A stretch of 46,379 nucleotides of DNA. Source: Methanobrevibacter wolinii SH. GTDB lineage: Archaea > Methanobacteriota > Methanobacteria > Methanobacteriales > Methanobacteriaceae. Position numbers and translations under genes: made by a program. Below the pieces are notes generated by a model. That model made no database searches and was not told the origin of the DNA. It saw nothing but the letters and a program-made list of their open reading frames with translations. Each line of letters starts with the position of its first letter. Position 1 is the stretch's first letter. This document shows positions 9,749 to 18,233 of the stretch, piece by piece. The DNA lies in assembly GCF_000621965.1 (NCBI RefSeq), contig NZ_KK211380.1, positions 1 through 46,379 of the forward strand. The letters run 5' to 3'.

Positions 9749-10339
9749 TCCTATTATTTTTAAATCTATTTTTTTAAATAATATCTTTTATTAGTTAATT
9801 GGTGTTTTCTTTTTTTATTATAGAATTTTTTATTTGTTTTTGTGTTTTTTTATTGTTTTTATTTGTTTTATTATGGGATTTTTTTTTATTGATGTTTAGT
9901 TGATTAGTGTTTTGTTTTTTGTTATAGGATTTTTTACTAAAATTTAATCGATTAGTGTTTTATTTTTATGATTTTTTATTATTTATTTTATTTTTTATAG
10001 ATTTTAATAAAATTTATATTTTCTATTTAATTATTTTTGGTGTTTGTTTAGTCCCTCATTTGGCTTTTTTGAACATTTGACTGAATTTTAATATTGAATT
10101 TTTATTTATTTGATTTTTATTTTTATTTTTAATCTTATTGTTTAAAATTAAACATTTGTCATTTGGATAAAAATCTTTTTATAAAAAGTTATTTTTTTTA
10201 TTTTAATTAAATTTTTTAAATAAAATAATTTTTTTTTATAAAAATTTTAAACAGTTTTATAAATCATATTGTATAATATTTATTATATATCTTTCATTTT
10301 TGTTTAATCGGAACTTCCCTAATTTTGAACAATATATAG
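9749..10339. other. Gene-free A/T-rich spacer with degenerate repeats
   Basis: I see no gene in this stretch. It is strongly T-biased on the plus strand. It contains at least three loose copies of a GATTAGTGTTTT(A/G)TTTTT-type block (near 9795, 9902 and 9950), followed by long T tracts that could terminate transcription of the moaE unit. The last 60 bases lead into the cofH promoter. Confidence 0.6.
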
Positions 10340-10357
10340 AAACATTTATAAATGTTT
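10340..10357 (+). promoter_or_regulatory. cofH TATA box inside an 18-bp perfect palindrome; apparent leaderless promoter
   Basis: AAACATTTATAAATGTTT reads identically on both strands. Its centre, TTTATAAA, is a good archaeal TATA box and lies about 27 bases before the cofH ATG at 10376. That is the usual TATA-to-start-site distance, so transcription should begin at or next to the ATG. No ribosome-binding site is visible, in agreement with a leaderless message. The symmetry could also serve a repressor. Confidence 0.65.
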
Positions 10358-10375
10358 AATTAATTAATACAAAAT

Positions 10376-11509
10376 ATGAAATCATTTGATATAAGTACTA
10401 AGACAAAGAATATTTTAGGCAATGCATGGGATGAACCATTGTCTGTTGAAGATGCAAATTATTTGATGAATTTAAAAGGCCATGAAGTTTTCTATTTACT
10501 TGGAACTGCTGATAGTTTAAGGCATGAAATTGTTGGTGATAAAGTTTCTTTTATTAATAATTGTAATATTAATTTTACAAATGTTTGTAAAATCAGATGT
10601 GGATTTTGTGCATTTGGTAAAGATAGAGATGATCCAGAAGCTTATATTTTAGATGATGATAAAATTTTAGCAAAAGCTCAAAATGCTGTTGATAATGGAG
10701 CTCGTGAGTTTTGTGTAATGGGTGGTGTTTTACCTGAAGCAGATATTGATTATTATGCACATTTATGTAAACTTCTTAAAGGTGAATTCCCAAATGTTAT
10801 GATTCATGGTTTTTCACCAACTATGGTTTTTGATGCATGTAAAGTTTCTGAAATGTCATTAGATGAAGGTTTTAAAGTACTTAAAAAAGCTGGTTTAGAT
10901 AGTCTTCCAGGTACTGCTGCAGAAATTTTAACTGATAGATCAAGAAAAATTATCTGTCCTAAAAAGGTAACTACTAAAGAATGGGTAGAAGTTGTTGAAT
11001 CAGCTCATAAACAAGGACTTGTTGGTTCAGCAACAATGATGTATGGACATGTTGAAACTGTTGCAGAACGTGTTGAAACATTAGATATATTAAGAAAAGT
11101 TCAAGAAAAAACTCATGGTTTTACAGAGTTTATTCCAATGACTTTTATGCAACAATATTCACCAATCTTCTTAGAACAACATAAAAATCTTGGTGCAACT
11201 GGAATTGAAGATTTAAAACTTTATGCTGTTGCAAGATTAATGTTTAGGGATTTAATTCCAAATATTCAAGTATCTTGGGTAAAAATGGGTTTTAGATTTG
11301 CACAAGTTTCTCTTCTTGCAGGAGCAAATGATTTAGGTGGAACTCTTGGTGGAGATGAGTTATCTGAGGCTAGTGGTGCTCCTGATGGGGTAGATGCTTC
11401 TATTGTTGATCTTGTAAAATTAATTAATGCTCTTGGTAGAACTCCTATTGAAAGAAATACTAAATATACAGAATTTTTTGAAATTAATCAGAATAAATTA
11501 GATATTTAA
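10376..11509 (+). CDS. cofH: F420 synthesis radical SAM enzyme CofH (FO synthase subunit 2)
   Basis: 377 residues. CofH joins 5-amino-6-ribitylaminouracil with tyrosine by radical chemistry; CofG then makes FO, the chromophore of coenzyme F420. The radical SAM cluster motif is CKIRCGFC at about residues 71-78 (CxxxCxxC), after NINFTNVC. Other conserved blocks are REFCVMGGVLPE, IHGFSPTMV, GLDSLPGTAAEIL and GANDLGGTLGGDELSEASGA. No CofG gene is in the window. The gene appears leaderless (see its promoter) and is followed 23 nt later by a small acidic protein. Confidence 0.94.
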   Translation: MKSFDISTKTKNILGNAWDEPLSVEDANYLMNLKGHEVFYLLGTADSLRHEIVGDKVSFINNCNINFTNVCKIRCGFCAFGKDRDDPEAYILDDDKILAKAQNAVDNGAREFCVMGGVLPEADIDYYAHLCKLLKGEFPNVMIHGFSPTMVFDACKVSEMSLDEGFKVLKKAGLDSLPGTAAEILTDRSRKIICPKKVTTKEWVEVVESAHKQGLVGSATMMYGHVETVAERVETLDILRKVQEKTHGFTEFIPMTFMQQYSPIFLEQHKNLGATGIEDLKLYAVARLMFRDLIPNIQVSWVKMGFRFAQVSLLAGANDLGGTLGGDELSEASGAPDGVDASIVDLVKLINALGRTPIERNTKYTEFFEINQNKLDI

Positions 11510-11532
11510 TTAAATAAAAATTTAGTGATATT

Positions 11533-11838
11533 ATGGTTAATGATGAGGATATAGAATCTGAGGTAGTTATTGTTGAAAATGATGATCCATTAAAAATGAT
11601 TTTAGATGAACTTGAATTATTATCTAAAGAATATCATTTTGGTAATGTTAAATTTAAAGTGGACTCTGATGATATTAATTTTACTAATGTTTTTCAAATA
11701 GAAGTACCTGATTCTATGGATGAATCTGAAGAAAAAGATAGTAGTTTTTATATAAAAGATAAAATCTATAATTTCTCAAGAGATAATAATCTTTTAAAAC
11801 TTTTTAAAACAATTCGTATTGAGTTTGTAAGATTATAA
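11533..11838 (+). CDS. Small acidic protein, unknown, downstream of cofH
   Basis: 101 residues, very rich in Asp and Glu in the first half (NDEDIESEVVIVENDD) with a more mixed second half ending in LFKTIRIEFVRL. No signal peptide or membrane segment. It starts at an ATG after GTGATATT, 23 nt after cofH, so it probably shares the cofH message. I recognise no family. An association with F420 synthesis is only suggested by position. Confidence 0.7.
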   Translation: MVNDEDIESEVVIVENDDPLKMILDELELLSKEYHFGNVKFKVDSDDINFTNVFQIEVPDSMDESEEKDSSFYIKDKIYNFSRDNNLLKLFKTIRIEFVRL

Positions 11839-12433
11839 TTACTTATTATCTTTTATTATAGCTTTTATTTTCTGATTTTATATAATCTCATTAATAATTT
11901 ATATTATTACTTTATAGACTAATATTTTAGTTTTTAAGATTCTTGAAAACTTTATTAAGTTTTTTAGGATTTATTTGGACTTTTAAGTTTAGATGATTTT
12001 ATTATTGTTTAAGATTTATCTATTTTTAATTTTAGCTTTTAGTTTAAATGAGTTAATATGATTTATTTTTTAAATTTTAGTTTTTGTTTTAGTTTAATAT
12101 GGTTTGGCTTTTAACTTTTAGTTTAAATGATTTTAAAAGATTAAAATTTTAATTAGTATATTATGAATAAATTTATAATAAATTTAAGAATTTTAACAAT
12201 ATTTATTTTTATGTATTATATTTTTTTAATTATTTAATTTTTATATACCTAGAGAAATTAATGTTTTATTTATAAGAATTAAACAAATTATAAAAGTATT
12301 AAAATATATATTTAAATTATTATATTACAATTAATATCTTATGAATTAACTTAAATTAAAATAGTTTTAATTCATTTTTATTTTTTAAAAATTCCTTTTT
12401 TAGGATATTTATTAAATTTCAAGCGGTTATAAA
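11839..12433. other. Gene-free spacer upstream of atwA
   Basis: No gene seen in 595 bases. The middle (about 12020-12135) has imperfect repeats of a TTTTAGTTTAAATGA-like block. The last 150 bases are A/T rich and must hold the atwA promoter, but no single TATA box stands out. Confidence 0.5.
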
Positions 12434-14155
12434 ATGTTTAAAGTAGAAAATTTATCTAAAACTTATAAATTATCTGATGGAAATGAAATAATTGGAATCA
12501 AAGATATTAACCTTGAGATTAAAGAAGGAGAAATTTTAGGTATTATTGGTACTAGTGGTTCTGGTAAGACAACTCTTTTAAGATGTCTTAGAGGTGTTGA
12601 AAAATTTGATGAAGGAAAAGTAATTGTTGATGATGTTGTTGTTAATGCTTCTGATAGTCAATATTATTATAATCAGCTTAAAAAGGTTACTGCAATTCAT
12701 TTACAAAGAAATTTTGGTTTATGGCCTGCTTCTTGTAGAGAAAATATCTTAAGAAAATTTTATGGTGCTAAATATGGTGATGAAGCTTCAACTAATTTAA
12801 AAGAAGCTGAAGAAGAATTTGGTGAAGAAACAGACAAAATTTTAGAACTTGTTGGTCTTAAAGACAAACAAAAATATTCTTCTCTTGTATTAAGTGGTGG
12901 TGAAAAACAAAGACTTATTATGGGAAGACAATTAGCTAAAAAACCAAAACTTTTACTTCTTGATGAACCTGCTACTATGGCTTGCCCTAGAACAAAACAA
13001 GAAATTTTAGATGCTGTTAAAAAAATCAATAAAGAATTAGGTGTTACTGTTGTAGTTGTTTCTCATTTACCTGAAGTACAAAAATATCTTGCAGATCGTG
13101 TTGTATTAATGGATAATGGTGAAATAGTTGAAATTAGTGATGATGTAAACAGTATTACTGAGAGTTTTTTAAGTGATATGGAACCTGTTGTTGATATTGA
13201 TCTTGAAGCAAGTGATGAATCTATTATTAAAGTTAATGATATTAAACAAGAATTCTATGTTCTTCAAGCAGGTGTTAGCTTAGAAATGGAGGATATTAAT
13301 TTTGAAGTTAAAAAAGGAGATATTTTAACTTTACTTGGTCCAAGTGGTGCTGGTAAAACTGTGCTTCTTCGTATAATGGATGGTTTAGATGAACCTGATG
13401 ATGGTAATGTTACATATAAACTTGAAAAGGATGATGCAGGTGAAGTATGGGTAGATATTCATAAACCTTCTTTAGATAGGATGGATGTAAGACGTAAAGT
13501 TGGATTTATGTATCAAGAATTTGCTCTTCAACATTATGCAACAATCAGAGACCAACTTGCTGTTAAATTAGGTTATAAAAATAATAAAGTTGTAGAAGAT
13601 GCTAAAAAAATAGCTAAAAAAGAAGGACTTTCTGATGAATTATTAGATTCTTTATATCTTTTAACAGATTTAACTGAAGATGAAGCTAAACGTAGATTAG
13701 AACAAGTAGGTATTATGCCTCAAATTCTTGATGATTTATTCCCTAAATTCCCTGCTAAAGCAGTTAAAGAAACTGTTGCAGATTTATTTAAACATCTTAA
13801 TTTATCATTAGATGTTCTTGATAGACGTTCATATGAATTATCTGGTGGTCAAAAAGTACGTGCAATGTTATCTCTTGTTCTTGCTTCTAAACCAGATATT
13901 TTACTTTTAGATGAACCATTTGGTGATTTAGATCCTAAAACATTAAGAATTGTATCTAATTCTCTTAAAAAATTATGTAAAGAATATGGTATTACTATTG
14001 TAATGGTTTCACATAATACTGATTTCATGAAAGAACTTTCAAATAGAGGTATATTTATGAATGATGGTGAAATCCTTGATGATAGTCGTGATATGGATAA
14101 ATTAGTTAGAAACTTTATTGACTTCTGTCATGCAGATTATTTACTTGAAGAGTGA
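12434..14155 (+). CDS. atwA: Methyl-coenzyme M reductase system component A2 (AtwA), twin ABC ATPase
   Basis: 573 residues with two ABC ATPase cassettes and no membrane domain. Component A2 supplies ATP for the reductive activation of methyl-coenzyme M reductase, the last enzyme of methanogenesis. Cassette 1 has Walker A GTSGSGKTT (residues 39-47), LSGGEKQRL and LLLLDEPATM. Cassette 2 has GPSGAGKTV (from 302), LSGGQKVRAM and ILLLDEPFGDLDP. The two cassettes differ and each carries an insertion, as in known AtwA proteins, rather than being a simple duplication. A universal stress protein follows 7 nt after the stop, surely in the same operon. Length and spacing fit the family. Confidence 0.92.
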   Translation: MFKVENLSKTYKLSDGNEIIGIKDINLEIKEGEILGIIGTSGSGKTTLLRCLRGVEKFDEGKVIVDDVVVNASDSQYYYNQLKKVTAIHLQRNFGLWPASCRENILRKFYGAKYGDEASTNLKEAEEEFGEETDKILELVGLKDKQKYSSLVLSGGEKQRLIMGRQLAKKPKLLLLDEPATMACPRTKQEILDAVKKINKELGVTVVVVSHLPEVQKYLADRVVLMDNGEIVEISDDVNSITESFLSDMEPVVDIDLEASDESIIKVNDIKQEFYVLQAGVSLEMEDINFEVKKGDILTLLGPSGAGKTVLLRIMDGLDEPDDGNVTYKLEKDDAGEVWVDIHKPSLDRMDVRRKVGFMYQEFALQHYATIRDQLAVKLGYKNNKVVEDAKKIAKKEGLSDELLDSLYLLTDLTEDEAKRRLEQVGIMPQILDDLFPKFPAKAVKETVADLFKHLNLSLDVLDRRSYELSGGQKVRAMLSLVLASKPDILLLDEPFGDLDPKTLRIVSNSLKKLCKEYGITIVMVSHNTDFMKELSNRGIFMNDGEILDDSRDMDKLVRNFIDFCHADYLLEE

Positions 14156-14162
14156 TGATATT

Positions 14163-14567
14163 ATGTTTAATAAAATATTAATTGCAAGTGATGGTTCTTC
14201 TACTGCTAGTAAAGCTATTGATACTGGTGTAGATATTGCATCTAAATATGGTGCTGATATTGCTGCATTATATATTATTGACCCATTTAAAATGTCTTAT
14301 GATGATGGTGACGATCAAGGTGGAGTTGTTCTTGATAGTATTACTGAAAAAGGTCATGAAAATAATCTTAAAGTAGTTGAACATATTATTACAGCTGATC
14401 CTATTAATGATTTTAAGGTTATGATTCAAAAGATTAATCCTGACTTAGTAGTTATTGGACAATTTGGGAATTCTTTAGATAATAAAACTAATTATGAAAA
14501 GAATATTGGTAGTGTTGCATCTAAAGTTCTTGAGGTTTCTGATGTTCCAGTATTACTTGTAAAATAA
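14163..14567 (+). CDS. Universal stress protein, UspA family
   Basis: 134 residues from the ATG at 14163 (MFNKILIASDGSS). GAGTGATG overlapping the atwA stop is its ribosome-binding site; an in-frame ATG at 14118 inside atwA would add 15 unrelated residues. Usp domain features are the N-terminal strand with ASDGSSTASKA and the C-terminal nucleotide-binding pattern VIGQFGN...KNIGSVASKVLE followed by DVPVLLVK. Such proteins bind ATP or AMP and act in stress responses. Coupling to atwA suggests a role linked to the energy state of methyl-coenzyme M reductase activation, which is inference. Confidence 0.93.
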   Translation: MFNKILIASDGSSTASKAIDTGVDIASKYGADIAALYIIDPFKMSYDDGDDQGGVVLDSITEKGHENNLKVVEHIITADPINDFKVMIQKINPDLVVIGQFGNSLDNKTNYEKNIGSVASKVLEVSDVPVLLVK

Positions 14568-14593
14568 TTATTTTACTTATTATCTTTTTTTTA
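14559..14593 (+). terminator. Palindrome plus T tract ending the atwA-usp unit
   Basis: An 18-bp perfect palindrome (14559-14576, GTAAAATAATTATTTTAC) overlaps the usp stop codon, and a T8 run follows at 14585-14593. This hairpin-plus-oligo-T arrangement is a plausible transcription stop. In archaea the oligo-T alone may suffice. Nothing else is seen up to about 14800 except a 9-bp inverted repeat at 14684-14709. Confidence 0.45.
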
Positions 14594-14800
14594 TTTAATT
14601 TTAAGTTTAATTTTAAATTAGTTTATATTTTTTAATTAACTCATAAAGTTAATATTTTAAAATCAAGATATTTTTATTATTTAAAATAGAAATAAGTTAT
14701 TTTCTATTTGAAAAATAGGGTTTTATATTTTTTTATTAAGTATTTATTAATAAATAGGGATAAGTTTATTTATTTAGAAATCATAATTTTATTATAAATA

Positions 14801-14846
14801 TATATGATATTGGTTTTATATGAAAAGAAAAATGTTTATATCATAT
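14801..14846 (+). promoter_or_regulatory. Rubredoxin promoter region with inverted repeat
   Basis: ATATGATAT at 14802-14810 and its complement ATATCATAT at 14838-14846 form a spaced inverted repeat. TTTATATC at 14835-14842 is a possible TATA box. The first rubredoxin starts at 14885, with GAGGT at 14874-14877 as its ribosome-binding site. A redox-responsive regulator could bind the repeats; no direct evidence. Confidence 0.35.
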
Positions 14847-14884
14847 GAAACAAAATATTAAGTATAAAAAATGAGGTCATAGAA

Positions 14885-15043
14885 ATGGCAAAATATAAAT
14901 GTAAAGTCTGTGGTTATATATATGATACTGAAACTGGTGAAGAACGTAGAGATGTAGCTCCTGGAACTGCATGGGAAGATGTTCCTGAAGGTTTCAAATG
15001 TCCTTTATGTGGCGCAGCTAAAAAAATGTTTAAAGAAATTTAG
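14885..15043 (+). CDS. Rubredoxin 1
   Basis: 52 residues, beginning [14 protein letters not shown]. The two metal-binding knuckles CKVCGY (from residue 6) and CPLCG (near residue 39) bind one iron through four Cys. Between them stand the conserved [13 protein letters not shown] residues. It is a cytoplasmic one-electron carrier. The spacing and length are those of ordinary rubredoxins. It is followed 11 nt later by a second, shorter rubredoxin, so the two form an operon. In methanogens rubredoxin often feeds oxygen- and superoxide-reducing enzymes, and ferritin lies just downstream. Confidence 0.96.
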   Translation: MAKYKCKVCGYIYDTETGEERRDVAPGTAWEDVPEGFKCPLCGAAKKMFKEI

Positions 15044-15054
15044 AGGTGAATAAT

Positions 15055-15189
15055 ATGGCAGTATATGTTTGTAAAGTCTGTGGATACAGATATGATGAAG
15101 ATGTTGAAGGTGTTGCTTTCGCAGATTTACCTGATGATTACATATGCCCTGTTTGTGGTGTAGGTAAAGATCAATTTGTAGAAGAATAG
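15055..15189 (+). CDS. Rubredoxin 2, short form
   Basis: 44 residues ([16 protein letters not shown]), with iron ligands in CKVCGY and CPVCG. The loop between the knuckles is shortened to a span containing [12 protein letters not shown], lacking the PGT-W segment of the first copy, and the C-terminus stops shortly after the second knuckle. GGTGA precedes the ATG at the proper distance. Short rubredoxin-like proteins are also found fused to rubrerythrins; here it stands alone. It probably has different redox partners from copy 1, which is inference. Confidence 0.92.
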   Translation: MAVYVCKVCGYRYDEDVEGVAFADLPDDYICPVCGVGKDQFVEE

Positions 15190-15311
15190 TTAAAATTATT
15201 TAATTAATTTTACAATTCTTTTTATTTTTTCTTAAATATTATAAAAATTTAAAAACTACTAATCTAGCTTTTTTTAATTATTAATTTTTTAAATAATTTT
15301 CAGGTGATATA

Positions 15312-15827
15312 ATGGTTAATGAAGTTATGGAAAAAGCTTTAAACGAACAATTAAATGCAGAATTATACTCAGCTTATTTATACTTATCAATGGCTGCTTA
15401 TTTTAATGATAATGATTTACCAGGATTTGCTAATTACATGGAAGTTCAAGCTAAAGAAGAACAAGATCATGCTATAAAATTCTATAATTATATTATTAGA
15501 AGAGGAGCAAAAGTTACTTTAACTACTATTGAAGGTCCTAAAACTGAATGGGAAAGTAACCTTGAAGTAATGGAACATGTTTTAAAACATGAACAATATG
15601 TAACTAGTTTAATTAATAATTTAGTTGATTTAGCTATTGAACAAAAAGATCATGCTACTAATAATTTCTTACAATGGTATGTAAATGAACAAGTAGAAGA
15701 AGAAGAAAATGCTATGGATTGTTTAGCTAAAGTTAAAATAGCTAAAGATAATCCTCAAGTATTATATGATCTTAATAATGAATTTGGTGCAAGAGTTTAT
15801 ACTCCACTTGCTCCAGAAGATCAATAA
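15312..15827 (+). CDS. Ferritin, bacterial non-haem (FtnA) type
   Basis: 171 residues, normal FtnA length. Ferritins form 24-subunit shells that oxidise Fe(II) and store it as mineral. The ferroxidase ligands are all present at the usual numbers: E17, E50, H53, E94, Q127 and E130. The four-helix bundle and short fifth helix are evident. CAGGTGATATA upstream of the ATG gives the ribosome-binding site. It lies 122 nt after the second rubredoxin, apparently with its own promoter. Together these genes suit iron handling and defence against oxygen in a strict anaerobe. Confidence 0.96.
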   Translation: MVNEVMEKALNEQLNAELYSAYLYLSMAAYFNDNDLPGFANYMEVQAKEEQDHAIKFYNYIIRRGAKVTLTTIEGPKTEWESNLEVMEHVLKHEQYVTSLINNLVDLAIEQKDHATNNFLQWYVNEQVEEEENAMDCLAKVKIAKDNPQVLYDLNNEFGARVYTPLAPEDQ

Positions 15828-15830
15828 ATC

Positions 15831-15850
15831 TCTTTATTTTTTCTTTTTTT
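15831..15850 (+). terminator. T-rich terminator after ferritin
   Basis: A run of T-rich sequence (TTTATTTTTTCTTTTTTT) begins 4 bases after the ferritin stop. Archaeal RNA polymerase stops at such oligo-T tracts without needing a hairpin. Confidence 0.5.
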
Positions 15851-15910
15851 ATTAATTTTGTCTATTTTTTAGTTTTTTATTATATTTTTTATACTTTTTT
15901 TATATAACTT

Positions 15911-16037
15911 AGTTTTTTAATATAAAATTAAGATTATATATAAAAATTTATTTTTAAGAATTAGTTAAATATTTTATATCTTATATTTTTTTATAAAAAT
16001 TTTCAATATTTAATATAAAAATTAGTTAAATATTTTA
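15911..16037 (+). repeat. Dispersed intergenic motif plus a 61-bp direct repeat upstream of the aryl-CoA ligase
   Basis: Positions 15919-15949 carry the same AATATAAAATTAAGATTATA core as 8193-8223 and, more loosely, 242-271 and 8140-8170. A 17-bp block (ATTAGTTAAATATTTTA) occurs at 15960-15976 and again at 16021-16037. Nothing coding is seen between ferritin and the ligase gene at 16118. Confidence 0.7.
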
Positions 16038-16117
16038 TTTAAGAAAAATATACATATAATAGTTTATAAAATTAATAAAATTTTTAAGATAATTTATCAT
16101 AATGAAGGTTTTATATA

Positions 16118-17422
16118 ATGTTATGGGATGAAAAAGCCGAATGTATGGAAAGAGATGAAATTAATGAAATGCAATTGAAAAAATTACAAAAAATTGTAAA
16201 ATATGCATTTGATAATGTTCCATACTATCATAAAAAATATACTGAATGTGAAGTGTTTCCAGAGGATATTGAAACCTTAGATGATATTGAAAAACTTCCA
16301 TTCACTACTAAAGATGATTTAAGGGAGTCTTATCCCTTTGGAATGTTTGCTGTTGATAAAAAGAAAATTCTTGAAATTCATTCTTCAAGTGGAACTACTG
16401 GTAAACCTGTTGTAAGTGGATATACTAAAAAAGACTTAGATTACTGGTCTGAACTTATGGCTAGAGGATTAACTAATTGGGGATTAACTGATGAAGATAT
16501 AATTCAAAATACTCATGGTTATGGTTTATTTACTGGTGGTTTTGGTATTCATTATGGTGCACAAAAAATAGGTGCAACAGTTGTACCAATATCAACAGGT
16601 CAAACACGTCGTCAAGTTGAACTTATGAATGATTTTAATACTACTTGTTTAGTTGTTACTCCATCTTATGGATTATATATTGGAGAAGTTGCTAAAGAAG
16701 AAGGTTATGATCCTAGAGATTTAGGTCTTAAAGTCATTGGTTTTGGTTCAGAAATGTGGACTGAAGAAATGAGACAAAGACTTCAAGATACTTTCGGTGT
16801 ACCTGCATATAATATTTATGGACTTACTGAAATGATGGGTCCTGGTGTAGGTATTGAATGTACAGAACAAAATGGTTTACATATTGCTGAGGATTTTTAT
16901 TATCCTGAAATTATTGATTCAAATACTGGTAAACATTTACCTGAAGGTACTAAAGGTGAACTTGTATTAACTAACCTTCAAAGGGAAGGTATGCCTATTA
17001 TTAGATTTAGGACTAAGGATGTTACTGCTTTACATTATGAACCATGTAAATGTGGTAAAACATTTTGTAGGATGGAAAGAATCACTGGAAGAACAGATGA
17101 TATGATTAAAGTTAAAGGAGTTGCAGTATTCCCATCTCAAATTGAGAAAGCACTTCTTAAAGTTTCTGAAGCTGAACCTCATTATCAAATTATTGTTACT
17201 CGTCCAGATACACTTGATCAAATTGAAGTTAAAGTTGAAACTTCTCCTGATTTATTTAGTGATGATGTAACTGAAATGCTTGGAATTCAGAAAAAAATAG
17301 GTAGTTATATTCAAAATGAAATTGGAATTAAAGTTAAAGTTACTCTTGTAGAACCTAAATCTATTCCAAGAAGTGAAGCAAAAGCTGTAAGAGTTATTGA
17401 TAAACGTAATTTTAATGATTAG
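16118..17422 (+). CDS. Phenylacetate/aryl-acetate CoA ligase, PaaK-like
   Basis: 434 residues, typical of the PaaK branch of adenylate-forming enzymes. These activate an arylacetate with ATP and join it to CoA. Visible motifs are the phosphate loop [13 protein letters not shown] (about residues 90-103), [13 protein letters not shown], the [10 protein letters not shown] segment with the ribose-binding region, and [16 protein letters not shown] in the hinge. The cluster CKCGKTFCR is also typical of PaaK. In methanogens this enzyme with indolepyruvate ferredoxin oxidoreductase lets cells make aromatic amino acids from arylacetates. The next gene, an ACT-domain protein 12 nt later, is its usual neighbour. 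Confidence 0.92.
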   Translation: MLWDEKAECMERDEINEMQLKKLQKIVKYAFDNVPYYHKKYTECEVFPEDIETLDDIEKLPFTTKDDLRESYPFGMFAVDKKKILEIHSSSGTTGKPVVSGYTKKDLDYWSELMARGLTNWGLTDEDIIQNTHGYGLFTGGFGIHYGAQKIGATVVPISTGQTRRQVELMNDFNTTCLVVTPSYGLYIGEVAKEEGYDPRDLGLKVIGFGSEMWTEEMRQRLQDTFGVPAYNIYGLTEMMGPGVGIECTEQNGLHIAEDFYYPEIIDSNTGKHLPEGTKGELVLTNLQREGMPIIRFRTKDVTALHYEPCKCGKTFCRMERITGRTDDMIKVKGVAVFPSQIEKALLKVSEAEPHYQIIVTRPDTLDQIEVKVETSPDLFSDDVTEMLGIQKKIGSYIQNEIGIKVKVTLVEPKSIPRSEAKAVRVIDKRNFND

Positions 17423-17434
17423 ATTGTGATTTAA

Positions 17435-17893
17435 ATGAATTTTAAAGAGAATTATGAAGATTTAAAATTGAAACAACTTTCAATTTTCTTAACAAATAAT
17501 AAAGGTAAATTATATAGAGTATTAAATTTACTTGCAGAAAATGATATTAATATTAGGGCATTATCACTTGCAGATACCTCTGAATTTGGTATTTTAAGAT
17601 TAATTGTTGACAATCCTACTAAAGGTCAAAAAGTACTTGAAGAAAATAATTATACTTTTAAAATTTCACCAACTATTGGTGTAGAATTAAATGATGTTCC
17701 TGGTGGTTTATCTGCTATTTTAAAAGTATTATATGATAATGATATAAATCTTGATTATCTTTATGCATTTACTCATGAAAAAACTGATAATGCTATAGTA
17801 CTTTTAAGTACTCATGATTTAAATTTACTTATTGATGTTTTAGATGAAAATAAAATTTATATTGTACCTTCTGATGAGGTATATCATTTATAA
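17435..17893 (+). CDS. Tandem ACT-domain regulatory protein
   Basis: 152 residues with two ACT domains, about 13-80 and 83-150. The first begins LSIFLTNNKGKLYRVLNLLAENDINIRALSLA and the second DVPGGLSAILKVLYDNDINLDYLYAF, the usual ACT pattern of a strand, a glycine-containing turn and a helix. ACT domains bind amino acids. It is co-transcribed with the aryl-CoA ligase, so it probably senses an aromatic or branched amino acid for that pathway. The start ATG follows GATTGTGATTTAA. It has no catalytic domain. Confidence 0.9.
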   Translation: MNFKENYEDLKLKQLSIFLTNNKGKLYRVLNLLAENDINIRALSLADTSEFGILRLIVDNPTKGQKVLEENNYTFKISPTIGVELNDVPGGLSAILKVLYDNDINLDYLYAFTHEKTDNAIVLLSTHDLNLLIDVLDENKIYIVPSDEVYHL

Positions 17894-17912
17894 ATTTCTA
17901 ATTTTTTATTAG

Positions 17913-18050
17913 TTTTAAGAGTCTATTTTTATTTTAAACTTTAATTTTTTAGTTTATTTAGATTTAAGAGTCTATTTTTATTTTAAACTTTAATTTTTTA
18001 GTTTATTTAGATTTAAGAGTCTATTTTTATTTTAAACTTTAATTTTTTAA
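17913..18050 (+). repeat. Three-copy 49-bp tandem repeat
   Basis: Units begin near 17921, 17970 and 18019 (GTCTATTTTTATTTTAAACT...), nearly identical to one another. They lie between the ACT gene and hisS. Each unit has T-rich tracts. The remaining bases to 18221 are plain A/T-rich promoter sequence for hisS. Confidence 0.92.
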
Positions 18051-18233
18051 TTTATTATTAAATTTTATTTAAAATTTAATTTTTTTATATTTTTTTTAAT
18101 AATTCTTTTTTTATCCTTATAAATAATTATATAAAGTTTAAAATACTAAAATTTTAATGTATAAATATTTTGTAGAAGAAATTTAACTTATTATATTTAT
18201 TATTAATTATTTCATATTTATGGAGGAAATCAC

